Assembly: GCF_026460985.1 (NCBI RefSeq)
Contig: NZ_JAPKNM010000053.1
Location: 1 to 45,842, forward strand
Origin: Sphingomonas sp.
Lineage (GTDB): Bacteria > Pseudomonadota > Alphaproteobacteria > Sphingomonadales > Sphingomonadaceae
DNA: 45,842 bases
Direction of reading: 5' to 3'
Made by a program: the position numbers and the translations under genes. This document shows positions 1-7,259 of this stretch, in pieces. The notes under the pieces were generated by a model. That model saw only the letters and a program-made list of their open reading frames with translations, was not told the origin of the DNA and made no database searches. Positions within the stretch are counted from its first letter, which is position 1. Every line of letters starts with the position of its first letter.

Positions 1-2
1 CT

Positions 3-30
3 CCCTCTCCCACAAGGGGAGAGGGATTTT
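3..30 (+). terminator. Hairpin with short T run at left edge
   Basis: A 9-bp stem (CCCTCTCCC at 3-11 with GGGAGAGGG at 17-25) closes a 5-nt loop and is followed by ATTTT. It fits a rho-independent terminator for a plus-strand gene lying left of the window. It also abuts the stop codon of the minus-strand dioxygenase gene at 30. The same kind of CTCCCTCTCCC/GGGGAGAGGG hairpin is a common dispersed intergenic repeat in GC-rich bacteria, so it may be a repeat rather than a dedicated terminator. Confidence 0.5.
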
Positions 31-830
31 CACCCGAAACGATACCCGCTCACCGCCCAGCCCATCACGTGGTCGCGGTAGTCGCACACGGCCGGCCCCT
101 CCCCGCCCGCGCCGAGCGCGACCATCAGCGGCAAGAGGTGCTCCTCGCGGGGATGGGCGAAATGGGCGTGGGGGAGTTCGTCCCACGCCGCCACCCGCGC
201 GGCCCGGCGTGCCGGATCGGGATCGGTGACGGCGTCGACCAGGGCCGCGTCCCATTCGTCCGCCACCGGGGTGACCTGCGGGCCGCGGGCGCGGAGGTTG
301 TGGAAGCTCATTCCCGAGCCGACGATCAGCACGCCTTCGTCCCGGAGCGGCGCCAGAGCCCGCCCGATCGCGATATGCGCCGCCGGGTCGAGGTCCTTCC
401 GCAGCGACAGCTGGGCGAGCGGAATGTCGGCGCCCGGCACCGCCACCATCATCGGAATGAACACGCCGTGATCCCAACCGCGCGCACGCTCGACGCCGAC
501 CGGGAAGCCCGCGCCCTCGATCAGCGCCTTGGCCCGCGCTGCGACATCGGGCGCACCGGGCGCATCCCAGCGCAGGCGATAGGTGTGTTCGGGAAAGCCG
601 TAATAGTCGAACAGCAGCGGATGGCCGTCGCCGGCATGGACGGTCACCTGGTCCTCCTCCCAATGCCCCGAGACGAGCAGGATCGCCTTGGGCCGTTCGG
701 GCAGGCCGTGGATCAGTCCGGCGAGATAGGCCTGCATGCTGCGCCACATCGGATCGGGCGGACCGCCCTCCGGGTCCATGAAGAAGCAGGGCCCGCCGCC
801 GTGCGGGAGGAAGAGCGTGGGGAGTGTCAT
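30..830 (-). CDS. DODA-type class III extradiol dioxygenase-like protein
   Basis: Predicted cytoplasmic protein of 266 aa in the class III extradiol ring-opening dioxygenase family (4,5-DOPA dioxygenase/YgiD type), which cleaves catechol-like substrates with a non-haem metal. Visible family features are LFLPHGGGP with His10, LLVSGHWEE with His56, GWDHGVFIPM with His121 and a C-terminal histidine-rich stretch (HAHFAHPREEHLLPL). These are the usual positions of metal-binding and catalytic histidines. I chose the ATG at 830 because homology begins there; the open frame continues upstream but the extra residues are low-complexity and overlap the divergent gene's leader. The physiological substrate cannot be read from context. 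It is transcribed divergently from the [2Fe-2S] gene, and the two share a 78-bp intergenic region with an inverted repeat. Confidence 0.85.
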   Translation of the reverse strand: MTLPTLFLPHGGGPCFFMDPEGGPPDPMWRSMQAYLAGLIHGLPERPKAILLVSGHWEEDQVTVHAGDGHPLLFDYYGFPEHTYRLRWDAPGAPDVAARAKALIEGAGFPVGVERARGWDHGVFIPMMVAVPGADIPLAQLSLRKDLDPAAHIAIGRALAPLRDEGVLIVGSGMSFHNLRARGPQVTPVADEWDAALVDAVTDPDPARRAARVAAWDELPHAHFAHPREEHLLPLMVALGAGGEGPAVCDYRDHVMGWAVSGYRFG

Positions 831-875
831 GTGGGGGATGTCGGCCTCTCCGCACGCAGTCGCAATGCCGGTTTC

Positions 876-892
876 GGAAACGTGCCGTTTCC
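876..892. promoter_or_regulatory. Perfect inverted repeat between divergent genes
   Basis: GGAAACG (876-882), a 3-nt spacer and CGTTTCC (886-892) form a perfect 7-bp-arm palindrome in the 78-bp gap between the divergent dioxygenase and [2Fe-2S] genes. It lies 17 nt before the ATG at 909. Its position suggests an operator or a 5' leader hairpin; which regulator would bind is unknown. Confidence 0.4.
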
Positions 893-908
893 CGCTACAC
901 CCGCCGCC

Positions 909-1418
909 ATGACTCGCTTCACCGTCAACAACCAGCCGGTCGAGTACAGGATGGACCCGCGCACGCCTTTGCTCTGGGCGCTGCGGGACGCGTCGAACCT
1001 GACGGGCACCAAATATGGCTGCGGCACGGGCGATTGCGGCGCCTGCGCGGTGGATGTCGACGGGGGGCTGCGGCTCGCCTGCCAGGAGACGATCGGCGCG
1101 CTCGAGGGGACCTTCGTCACCACGATCGAGGGGCTTTCGAAGGATCGCAGCCATCCGGTCCAGCAGGCCCTGCTCGCGACCAACATCGTCCAGTGCGGCT
1201 ATTGCATCCCCGGCATCGTCATGGCCGCATCGGTCCTGCTGCGCACCAACCGCAACCCGAGCGAGGACGACATCAAAAGCGCGATCCCCAATATCTGCCG
1301 CTGCGGCATCTATCCGCGGCTGATCGGAGCGATCACCGAGGCGGCGCGATCGGCGCGCGGCGAGGCGCCCCTGCCCGAAGAGCCCCAGCCTGAAGCCGAG
1401 ACCCAGGCGCCGGAATGA
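909..1418 (+). CDS. (2Fe-2S)-binding protein, isoquinoline 1-oxidoreductase alpha-like
   Basis: Protein of 169 aa with the two [2Fe-2S] domains of the small subunit of molybdenum hydroxylases (xanthine oxidase family, isoquinoline 1-oxidoreductase IorA type). The plant-ferredoxin-like cluster ligands are Cys38, Cys43, Cys46 and Cys58 (YGCGTGDCGAC). The second cluster ligands are Cys96, Cys99, Cys130 and Cys132 (CGYC and CRCG). Such proteins pass electrons from a molybdopterin-binding large subunit to an acceptor, but no large-subunit gene is next to it; the next gene is an unrelated RcnB-like protein. The C-terminal tail after about residue 150 is acidic and proline-rich. Start at the ATG at 909; frame extensions further upstream are antisense to the dioxygenase gene and are not credible. 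Confidence 0.9.
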   Translation: MTRFTVNNQPVEYRMDPRTPLLWALRDASNLTGTKYGCGTGDCGACAVDVDGGLRLACQETIGALEGTFVTTIEGLSKDRSHPVQQALLATNIVQCGYCIPGIVMAASVLLRTNRNPSEDDIKSAIPNICRCGIYPRLIGAITEAARSARGEAPLPEEPQPEAETQAPE

Positions 1419-1538
1419 ACTTGCCCAATTCTTTCAGTCGCCTTTCGCCCCAATTCAGCAACCGCTCATCCGGCGAAGTCTAGATCAAATCCTATCTTGA
1501 AGCCCGGCCCCTTGCCGGTCTCGACGGAGACAGTTGAG

Positions 1539-2486
1539 ATGAAGAAGACCTTGCTCGCGGTGATCATCGCCGCAACGGCTCTGGTCCCGCCGGCAGCGCT
1601 CGCGCAGGACCGGGGACGCTGGAGCGGCCGCGATCGCTCCGAGAATAGTTCGGGCGAACGGTCGTCCGAAGTCCGCCAGAACCGCGGCGAATGGCGCCAG
1701 CAGCAGAGCCAGCAGACGCCGCAGGAGCGGCCGCAGCGCCAGCGGGACGGCGGCGACCGCCAGCGGGGCGGCTGGAGCCGTCCGCAGCAGCAGCAGACCC
1801 CGCAGGCAGTGCCGCAGCAATCGTTCCAGCAACAGCAGCAGCAGCGCTGGGGCGGCAATCGCGGCGATCGCAGCCAGTGGAACAACAGCGGCGATCGCAG
1901 TCGCTGGACGGGCAGCCGCAGCCGGTGGAACGGCGGCGACCGCCGTCCGGACGCCGACCAGACCCAGGAACGGTCAGGCCTGCAGTTCCGCGACCGCGAC
2001 GACCGCAGCCGGTGGAACGGGGGCGACCGCAGCCAGTACAACCGCGGCAATCGCGACTGGAACGACAACGACCGCAATCGCGACTGGAGCCGCGACCGCA
2101 ATCGTTGGGACAATGATCGCAGCCGCAACTGGAGCGGCGACCGCAACCGCTGGGACAGCGATCGCAGTCGCGGCCGCTGGAACAACAACTGGCGCAACGA
2201 CCGCCGCTACGACTGGCGCGGCTATCGCAGCAGCAACCGCAGCCACTACCGCCTGCCGCGCTATTACGCGCCGAGCGGCTGGGGATATGGCTATCGGCGC
2301 TTCGGGATCGGCTTCACGCTGAATTCGATCCTCTATTCGTCGAACTACTGGATCAACGATCCGTTCTATTATCGCCTGCCCGATGTCGATGGGCCCTATC
2401 GCTGGGTGCGCTATTACAACGATGCGCTCCTCGTCGACATCTACAGCGGCGAAGTGGTCGACGTGATCTACGACATCTTCTGGTAA
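1539..2486 (+). CDS. RcnB-like secreted low-complexity protein
   Basis: Protein of 315 aa with a clear Sec signal peptide (MKKTLLAVIIAATALVPPAA, cleavage near ALAQD). A long Arg/Asp/Trp/Asn/Gln-rich low-complexity region follows (about residues 25-245), with repeated DRSRWNGGDR- and RDWSRDRNRW-like motifs. The C-terminal domain of about 70 aa is Tyr-rich (YRLPDVDGPYRWVRYYND...) and ends IYDIFW, which resembles the RcnB family of periplasmic nickel/cobalt homeostasis proteins. The start is the ATG at 1539 because the signal peptide begins there. Function is inferred from the C-terminal domain only; the central region is too low in complexity to inform on role. A strong terminator lies just after the stop codon. 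Confidence 0.75.
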   Translation: MKKTLLAVIIAATALVPPAALAQDRGRWSGRDRSENSSGERSSEVRQNRGEWRQQQSQQTPQERPQRQRDGGDRQRGGWSRPQQQQTPQAVPQQSFQQQQQQRWGGNRGDRSQWNNSGDRSRWTGSRSRWNGGDRRPDADQTQERSGLQFRDRDDRSRWNGGDRSQYNRGNRDWNDNDRNRDWSRDRNRWDNDRSRNWSGDRNRWDSDRSRGRWNNNWRNDRRYDWRGYRSSNRSHYRLPRYYAPSGWGYGYRRFGIGFTLNSILYSSNYWINDPFYYRLPDVDGPYRWVRYYNDALLVDIYSGEVVDVIYDIFW

Positions 2487-2514
2487 GGACGCCCGCAGCC
2501 TTATCGGAGATCCT

Positions 2515-2549
2515 GGGGCCCGGCGGCGACGCCGGGCCCCTTGTCGTTT
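2515..2549 (+). terminator. Rho-independent terminator after RcnB-like gene
   Basis: An 11-bp perfect GC stem (GGGGCCCGGCG at 2515-2525 with CGCCGGGCCCC at 2530-2540) encloses the tetraloop GCGA and is followed by TTGTCGTTT. It lies 28 nt past the stop of the upstream gene and separates it from the dioxygenase/recJ pair. Confidence 0.85.
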
Positions 2550-2593
2550 GGAAAGGCTTGCAAATCCCCTCGCCGCGCGCGATTTCGCGGGCC

Positions 2594-3334
2594 GTGAGCA
2601 AGAGCAAGAACGAAGGCCGGGTCTCGGGCGGCCCCTCGCCCATCCGCGCCCGGATCGGCCGCGACGTCGCCGCGCGGCTGGAGGCGAACCCGCGGGTCCG
2701 GCGCGCCAAGGTCGACACGGCGCAGATGTATACCGTCCCCGATTTCCTGAGCGACGCCGAGTGCGACGCGCTGATCGCGCTGATCGACTCCAATTCGCGC
2801 CCTTCGACCCTGCTCGCGGTGAGCGAGGATCCCGATTACCGGACCAGCCACAGCTCGGACCTCTATCGGTGGTCCCCCGACATCCTCGCGATCGACCAGC
2901 GCATCGCCCATCTGCTCGGCATCCCCGAGGAGAATGCCGAGACGCTCCAGGGCCAGCGCTACGCGGTGAACCAGCAGTTCCGCGCGCATTGCGACTATTT
3001 CCACGAGTCGAGCGCCTATTGGCCCAAGATGAAGGAGACCGGCGGCCAGCGCACCTGGACCGCAATGGCCTATCTCAACGACGTGCCCGAGGGCGGCGCC
3101 ACCTGGTTCCCGCGCGCGGGCATCCGCTTCAAGCCGAAGCGCGGGCTGCTCGTCGTGTGGAACAACATGACGCCTGACGGCACCCCCAATTACGACACGC
3201 TCCACGAGGGCATGCGCGTGATGGAAGGGATGAAGTACATCGTCACCAAGTGGTTCCGCGAGGGCGCGTGGATCAAGGACTATGTGCCGACCTATGTCGC
3301 GGGCGGGATCGAGACCGCCGGCTCCGGCAGCTGA
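2594..3334 (+). CDS. 2OG-Fe(II) oxygenase, prolyl 4-hydroxylase-like
   Basis: Protein of 246 aa in the prolyl 4-hydroxylase alpha-subunit-like 2-oxoglutarate/Fe(II) dioxygenase family. The iron triad is visible as His132 and Asp134 (FRAHCDYF) with distal His204 (YDTLHEGM); Lys214 (EGMKYIVTKW) is the probable 2-oxoglutarate carboxylate ligand. These enzymes hydroxylate proline or other residues using O2 and 2-oxoglutarate; the target is unknown. No ATG is available near the start. I chose the GTG at 2594 (protein begins MSKSKNEG); a TTG at 2558 would add 12 residues but lies very close behind the terminator. Neither has a convincing Shine-Dalgarno sequence. recJ follows after 48 nt on the same strand. 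Confidence 0.82.
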   Translation: MSKSKNEGRVSGGPSPIRARIGRDVAARLEANPRVRRAKVDTAQMYTVPDFLSDAECDALIALIDSNSRPSTLLAVSEDPDYRTSHSSDLYRWSPDILAIDQRIAHLLGIPEENAETLQGQRYAVNQQFRAHCDYFHESSAYWPKMKETGGQRTWTAMAYLNDVPEGGATWFPRAGIRFKPKRGLLVVWNNMTPDGTPNYDTLHEGMRVMEGMKYIVTKWFREGAWIKDYVPTYVAGGIETAGSGS

Positions 3335-3382
3335 CGGACGGCCGCCCTCGACAACCCTGCCCAGGGGGGCCACAACCTGCGC

Positions 3383-5149
3383 ATGTCAGCCGTGCTCAAC
3401 ATCCACCGTTCGATCCTCGGCCAGCCGTGGCGCTGGCGCGGGCTGGCGGCGGATGCGCGCGATCCGGGCTTCGCGCCCGACGATCTGGTGACGCAGCTGC
3501 TGCTCACCCGCGGCTGCCCGCGCGAGGCGATCGACGATCATCGCGCGCCCAGCATCCGCGCCTTCATGCCCGACCCCTCGATCTTCCGCGACATGGACCG
3601 CGCCGCCGAACGCCTCGCCGATGCGGTCGAGCGCCGTGAGCAGGTCGCGATCTTCGGCGATTACGACGTCGACGGCGCCACTTCCGCCGCACTGCTGATC
3701 CTGCTGCTGCGCGACCTGGGGCTCGAGGCGCGTCCCTATATCCCCGATCGGCTGATGGAGGGCTACGGCCCGTCGGGCGAGGCGCTGGTGCGCCTGCACG
3801 GCGAAGGCGCGCGGCTGATCGTCACCGTCGATTGCGGAGCGCAGGCGTTCGAGGCGCTCGACATGGCGCGGGCCGTGGGCGCCGAGGTGATCGTCTGCGA
3901 TCACCACAAATGCGCCGCCGAGCTCCCGGCAGCCTATGCCCTGGTCAACCCCAACCGGCTCGACGAGACCGAGGGCGCCGCGCACGGCCATCTCGCGGCG
4001 GTGGGCGTCGCCTTCCTGCTGGGCGCGGCGCTGATCCGTTCGCTGCGCGCGCGCGGCTGGTTCAAGGGGCGTGCAGAGCCGCGGCTGCTCGATCTGCTCG
4101 ATCTGGTCGCCCTGGGCACGGTGGCGGACGTCGCGGCGCTCAAGGGGCTCAATCGCGCCTTCGTGGCGCAGGGCCTCAAGGTCATGGCGCAGCGCCGCAA
4201 CATCGGCCTCAATGCGCTGATCGAGGCGGCCCGGCTGACGCGCGCGCCGACCTGCACCGATCTGGGCTTCGCGCTCGGGCCGCGCATCAATGCCGGCGGG
4301 CGCGTCGGGCGATCGGACCTCGGCGTCCGCCTCCTCACCACGCGCGATCCGGACGAGGCGCGCGCGATCGCGGAGGAGCTCAACATCCTCAACGAGGAAC
4401 GTCGCGCGATCGAGGCCGAGGTCCAACTCGCCGCCGAGCAACTGTGCCTGGCGAAGGGGAATCGCGCGATCACGATCGTCGCGAGCCGCGGCTGGCATCC
4501 GGGCGTGATCGGCATCGTCGCCGGCCGGCTCAAGGAGAAGCTCGGCCGCCCCTCGATCGTGATCGCGCTCGACGAGAACGGCCTGGGCAAGGGCTCGGGG
4601 CGCTCGATCCCCGGCGTTGACCTGGGCGCCGCGGTGCTCGCCGCGAAGGACGCCGGGCTGCTCGCGGCGGGCGGCGGGCATGCAATGGCGTGCGGCGTCA
4701 CCATCGCCGAGGAAGGGCTCGAGGCCTTTGCCGACTTCCTCGAGGAGCGTCTTTCCGAACGCGTGACCGCCGCGATCGGCGAGCGCGCGCTGCTGCTCGA
4801 CGCGGTGCTCGCGCCCGGCGGCGTCAATCCCGAATTGGTCAATGCGATGGAGGCCGGCGGCCCCTATGGCATGGGCTGGCCAGCGCCGCGCGTGGTCGCC
4901 GGGCCGATCTCGGTGCTCAAGGCGGACGTCGTCGGCAGCGGCGGGCATGTCCGGCTGATCGTCGCCGGCGAGGACGGCCGCAGCCTCAAGGCAGTCGCCT
5001 TCCGCCAGGCCGAGACCGAGCTGGGCGCCGCACTGCTCTCCGCCCCGCGGCACCGCAAGCTCTGGCTCGCCGGACGGGCCAGGATCGACGACTGGGGACC
5101 CCGCCCCGCGGCCGAACTTCACATCGAAGATGCGGCATGGGCCGATTGA
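3383..5149 (+). CDS. recJ: Single-stranded-DNA-specific exonuclease RecJ
   Basis: Protein of 588 aa, the normal length for RecJ, the 5'-3' ssDNA exonuclease of recombination and mismatch repair. DHH-family motifs are intact: GDYDVDGATS (Asp93, Asp95, Asp97), VTVDCG (about 148-152) and CDHHKC (Asp173, His174, His175), all metal ligands. The DHHA1 domain signature GGGHAMACG lies near residue 430, and a C-terminal OB-type domain follows. The protein is cytoplasmic. It is the last gene before tRNA-Glu and marks the chromosomal side of the island junction. A long antisense open frame across it is a codon-bias shadow. Confidence 0.97.
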   Translation: MSAVLNIHRSILGQPWRWRGLAADARDPGFAPDDLVTQLLLTRGCPREAIDDHRAPSIRAFMPDPSIFRDMDRAAERLADAVERREQVAIFGDYDVDGATSAALLILLLRDLGLEARPYIPDRLMEGYGPSGEALVRLHGEGARLIVTVDCGAQAFEALDMARAVGAEVIVCDHHKCAAELPAAYALVNPNRLDETEGAAHGHLAAVGVAFLLGAALIRSLRARGWFKGRAEPRLLDLLDLVALGTVADVAALKGLNRAFVAQGLKVMAQRRNIGLNALIEAARLTRAPTCTDLGFALGPRINAGGRVGRSDLGVRLLTTRDPDEARAIAEELNILNEERRAIEAEVQLAAEQLCLAKGNRAITIVASRGWHPGVIGIVAGRLKEKLGRPSIVIALDENGLGKGSGRSIPGVDLGAAVLAAKDAGLLAAGGGHAMACGVTIAEEGLEAFADFLEERLSERVTAAIGERALLLDAVLAPGGVNPELVNAMEAGGPYGMGWPAPRVVAGPISVLKADVVGSGGHVRLIVAGEDGRSLKAVAFRQAETELGAALLSAPRHRKLWLAGRARIDDWGPRPAAELHIEDAAWAD

Positions 5150-5160
5150 GACGATCGCGC

Positions 5161-5188
5161 TTGACCCGCGCCGCATCCTTCCCTAACC
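5161..5188 (+). promoter_or_regulatory. Likely tRNA-Glu promoter
   Basis: TTGACC at 5161-5166 and CTAACC at 5183-5188 are separated by 16 bp and lie 21 bp before the tRNA. This gives a plausible sigma-70-type -35/-10 pair with a short leader. Inferred from position and hexamers only. Confidence 0.45.
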
Positions 5189-5209
5189 GGCCGTTCCACG
5201 CTTCGGCAT

Positions 5210-5284
5210 GGCCCCTTCGTCTAGCGGTTAGGACGCGGCCCTTTCACGGCTGAAACACGGGTTCGATTCCCGTAGGGGTCACCA
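5210..5284 (+). tRNA. tRNA-Glu (TTC)
   Basis: Complete cloverleaf of 75 nt with encoded CCA (5282-5284). The acceptor stem GGCCCCT pairs with AGGGGTC (one G-T pair). The anticodon loop CTTTCAC gives anticodon TTC, and the T-arm contains GGTTCGATTCC. Its sequence follows the bacterial tRNA-Glu pattern closely. The 3' half is the integration site of the island: bases 5245-5285 are duplicated at 25049-25089. Confidence 0.97.
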
Positions 5285-5285
5285 A
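5245..5285 (+). repeat. att direct repeat, copy 1 (tRNA-Glu 3' end)
   Basis: 41 bp from the anticodon loop through the CCA end plus one A, identical to 25049-25089. The identity stops abruptly on both sides (T versus G before it, G versus C after it). This is the expected core of integrase-mediated insertion into a tRNA gene that leaves the tRNA intact. Confidence 0.93.
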
Positions 5286-5563
5286 GCCTTTTCAATGGCT
5301 TGGATGGCATTCTTGCCAACGATTCTCGCAATTTCTCCAAAATTCCTCTCAAATAGATTCTGGGATCTCCGGGGATTGCCTCGGAAGCGAGCTCAAGTGC
5401 GCCATCGCGGGAATCAGGACCTAGCCCCAGCGGCGGGATTGGCGGACGGCTTCGTGTCCATCGCTGGCGTTCAATCCGTCTTAGCTCCGTCCGAAAGCCG
5501 ACCCGCATCTTTCGAAGTCGACGGGCGCAAAGCTGCCGGTTGATAATCTTGAGACCACACCGC
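5279..5563 (-). pseudogene. Possible gene 3' end decayed into the att site
   Basis: On the minus strand a frame between about 5360 and 5279 reads NLFERNFGEIARIVG then KNAIQAIEKAW and stops within the tRNA 3' end. The AT-richer codons and plausible peptide differ from the surrounding DNA. Upstream (to about 5480) a second frame reads GALELASEAIPGDPRIYL, so a frameshift would be needed to join them. I do not recognise the family. It may be the terminal piece of an element gene whose stop codon is supplied by the tRNA sequence. The stretch holds nothing else I can identify. Confidence 0.25.
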
Positions 5564-6343
5564 TCAAAGCGACGACAGGGTGACGTAAGAGCCGACGGCG
5601 ATGACGACGGTCGCGAATCCCTTTTCAAGCACACCCTTGCGGGCGGCGAACAGACGCCCCAGCCAGATGCCGAGGATCGTTCCGCCCACGCCGCCAGTCA
5701 CCAGCAGCGCGGTCACCGTCCAGTCGACCAGCCCGGACGCGGCATAGGAAGTGGCGGTCGTCAGGCCCAGCGCGCTGACGACGACCAGCGACGTGCCGAC
5801 TGCGTAGGGCAGCGGCATCGCCGTCGCGAGGATCAGTCCCGGCACGATCAGAAACCCGCCGCCGATCCCGAAGAAGCCGGCGGCCAGCCCCACGGCGAGC
5901 CCGATCGGCACGAGCCGCGGCAGGAGCACGCCGGCGCTTTCCCGCGTGAGGCGCACGTCGGGCGCCTCGGCTGTCCGCCGCTTGCGGAACATCGACAGGC
6001 CGACGCCGATCATCAGCAGCCCGAAGAGCGCGAGCAGTTGCTTGCCGTCGATTGCCTTGCCCAGCTCCGCACCGAGCGCCGCGCCGATCATTCCGGACGC
6101 GGCGAACACGCCGGCGCAGCGCCACTTCACCCGGCCGGCGCGGGCGTGTCCTGCAAGGCTGGCAAGCGCGTTGGCCGCCACCGCGACGGCGGCCGTGCCG
6201 ATCGCCGCATGCGGCGAACCGACGCCGACGACATAGACCAGGAGCGGCACCGCGAGGATGGATCCGCCGCCGCCGACAAGGCCGAGCACGAGGCCGATCA
6301 GGCCGCCCGATGCCAGCGCCGCAACGATCGAGACCGCGTCCAT
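5564..6343 (-). CDS. TauE/SafE-family sulfite/anion exporter
   Basis: Integral membrane protein of 259 aa with about eight hydrophobic segments and the two glycine-rich family motifs: LVGGGGSILAVPLLVYV near residue 30 and FFGIGGGFLIVPGLI near residue 165. TauE/SafE (DUF81) proteins export sulfite, sulfoacetate or related anions. In bigR-type operons they are thought to remove sulfite made by persulfide dioxygenase. The gene follows the rhodanese gene by 7 nt on the same strand, so the repressor, rhodanese and exporter probably form one transcript. Its substrate here is inferred from neighbours, not from sequence. Confidence 0.9.
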   Translation of the reverse strand: MDAVSIVAALASGGLIGLVLGLVGGGGSILAVPLLVYVVGVGSPHAAIGTAAVAVAANALASLAGHARAGRVKWRCAGVFAASGMIGAALGAELGKAIDGKQLLALFGLLMIGVGLSMFRKRRTAEAPDVRLTRESAGVLLPRLVPIGLAVGLAAGFFGIGGGFLIVPGLILATAMPLPYAVGTSLVVVSALGLTTATSYAASGLVDWTVTALLVTGGVGGTILGIWLGRLFAARKGVLEKGFATVVIAVGSYVTLSSL

Positions 6344-6350
6344 CGGTGTC

Positions 6351-6869
6351 TCAGACCGCCGCCCGCCGGTTCCAGGGCATGATGCGGAGCAGGTTCGCCA
6401 TGCCGCACCAGCCCGTGGTGCCGGCGAACATCAGCCCTGCACCGACGAAGGCGGACAGCCCGAAGAAGCCCGGTGCCACCAGCCACCCGAGCAAGACGCC
6501 GGCCAGCACCAGGGCGCCGGCGGTGATCTGCACCTGCCGCATGATCTCCAGCGGCTGTCTGCGATCGGCGATGGTCGCGAGGCCGGCGCGCCGCCAGCTA
6601 TCGATCCCGCCCTCGAGAAGATAGGCGGGCGCACCGGCGGCGGCCGTCCGAAGCTGCGCCGCGTTCGCTGTCGTCCGCATACCCGAGCGGCAGTGGAATA
6701 TGACGGCTCGGCTGTCGCTCGTCAGATCGCTGATCCGCGCGAGCGGCAGGTTGAGCGCGCCGGGGATGCGCTCGCGCGCATGTTCGTCGGCGTCGCGTAT
6801 ATCGACCAGGCGCGCGCCGGTCTCGATCGCCGCACGTGCCGCGGCCGGGGACAGGGTCTCGATCGTCAT
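6351..6869 (-). CDS. Rhodanese-DUF2892 fusion protein
   Basis: Protein of 172 aa. Residues 1-100 are a rhodanese domain with the active-site loop FHCRSGMRT (Cys60 as persulfide carrier) and the LVDIRDADEH motif. Residues 110-165 are a DUF2892 membrane domain with two hydrophobic helices (ITAGALVLAGVLLGWLVA and FVGAGLMFAGTTGWCGMANL), including a second cysteine, Cys155. The fusion places a sulfurtransferase at the inner membrane, consistent with moving sulfane sulfur between glutathione persulfide and downstream acceptors. It lies 4 nt after the ArsR regulator gene and 7 nt before the TauE gene. Confidence 0.9.
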   Translation of the reverse strand: MTIETLSPAAARAAIETGARLVDIRDADEHARERIPGALNLPLARISDLTSDSRAVIFHCRSGMRTTANAAQLRTAAAGAPAYLLEGGIDSWRRAGLATIADRRQPLEIMRQVQITAGALVLAGVLLGWLVAPGFFGLSAFVGAGLMFAGTTGWCGMANLLRIMPWNRRAAV

Positions 6870-6873
6870 GACA

Positions 6874-7188
6874 TCAATCCTTGCAGAAGAGCTGATAGAG
6901 CGTGGTGAGCAGCGTTTCGACGCGCGGATCGGCGATCCGATACCAGAGCGTCTGACTGTCGCGCCGGAAGGCGATGAGCCCCTCGTCGCGCATCTTTGCG
7001 AGATGCTGCGAGCAGGCCGACTGCGACAACCCGACGTCGCGGGCGAGGTCGCTCACCGTCACCTCGCCATGCTCGACGAGCTTGCACAGCAGCATCAGTC
7101 GGCGCGCATTGCCGATCGCCTTCAGCGTCTCGGCAACCTGCCCGGCCTTCGTCTCGAACATCGCCAAATCCATGGGCGGCTTGAGCAT
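6874..7188 (-). CDS. ArsR-family repressor, BigR/SqrR-like persulfide sensor
   Basis: Winged-helix repressor of 104 aa. The recognition region is VSDLARDVGLSQSACSQHLAKM (residues 45-66). Two cysteines, Cys35 (RLMLLCKLVE) and Cys102 (LYQLFCKD), are 67 residues apart. This nearly matches the spacing of the redox pair in BigR and SqrR, which form a disulfide or tetrasulfide on exposure to sulfide and release DNA. Cys59 is extra. The gene is divergent from the ETHE1-like hydrolase and heads the rhodanese-TauE operon. A pair of palindromes sits in the shared promoter region. The persulfide-sensor role is inferred from the cysteines and context. Confidence 0.88.
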   Translation of the reverse strand: MLKPPMDLAMFETKAGQVAETLKAIGNARRLMLLCKLVEHGEVTVSDLARDVGLSQSACSQHLAKMRDEGLIAFRRDSQTLWYRIADPRVETLLTTLYQLFCKD

Positions 7189-7200
7189 CGTACTACTCCG

Positions 7201-7229
7201 TTAGATATTGCTAATTTAGGTTATGCTAA
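7201..7229. promoter_or_regulatory. Tandem palindromic operator, predicted ArsR/BigR box
   Basis: Two TTAG-N6-CTAA palindromes occur at 7201-7214 and 7216-7229, separated by one base, so their centres are 15 bp apart. They lie in an AT-rich 71-bp gap between the divergent ArsR-family gene (start 7188) and the hydrolase gene (start 7260). AT-rich inverted repeats in this position are typical ArsR/BigR operators. Binding would repress both directions. Confidence 0.7.
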
Positions 7230-7259
7230 TATATAGTCAAGGCATAACGGAGAACGACC

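Noticed and set aside
3386..5176. 596-codon frame antisense to recJ
   Set aside because: recJ has all catalytic motifs; the antisense product has none and follows third-position GC bias.
5221..5634. 137-codon minus-strand frame over tRNA-Glu
   Set aside because: The C-terminal peptide is the antisense translation of the tRNA, a known spurious annotation; only a possible remnant with a frameshift is kept.
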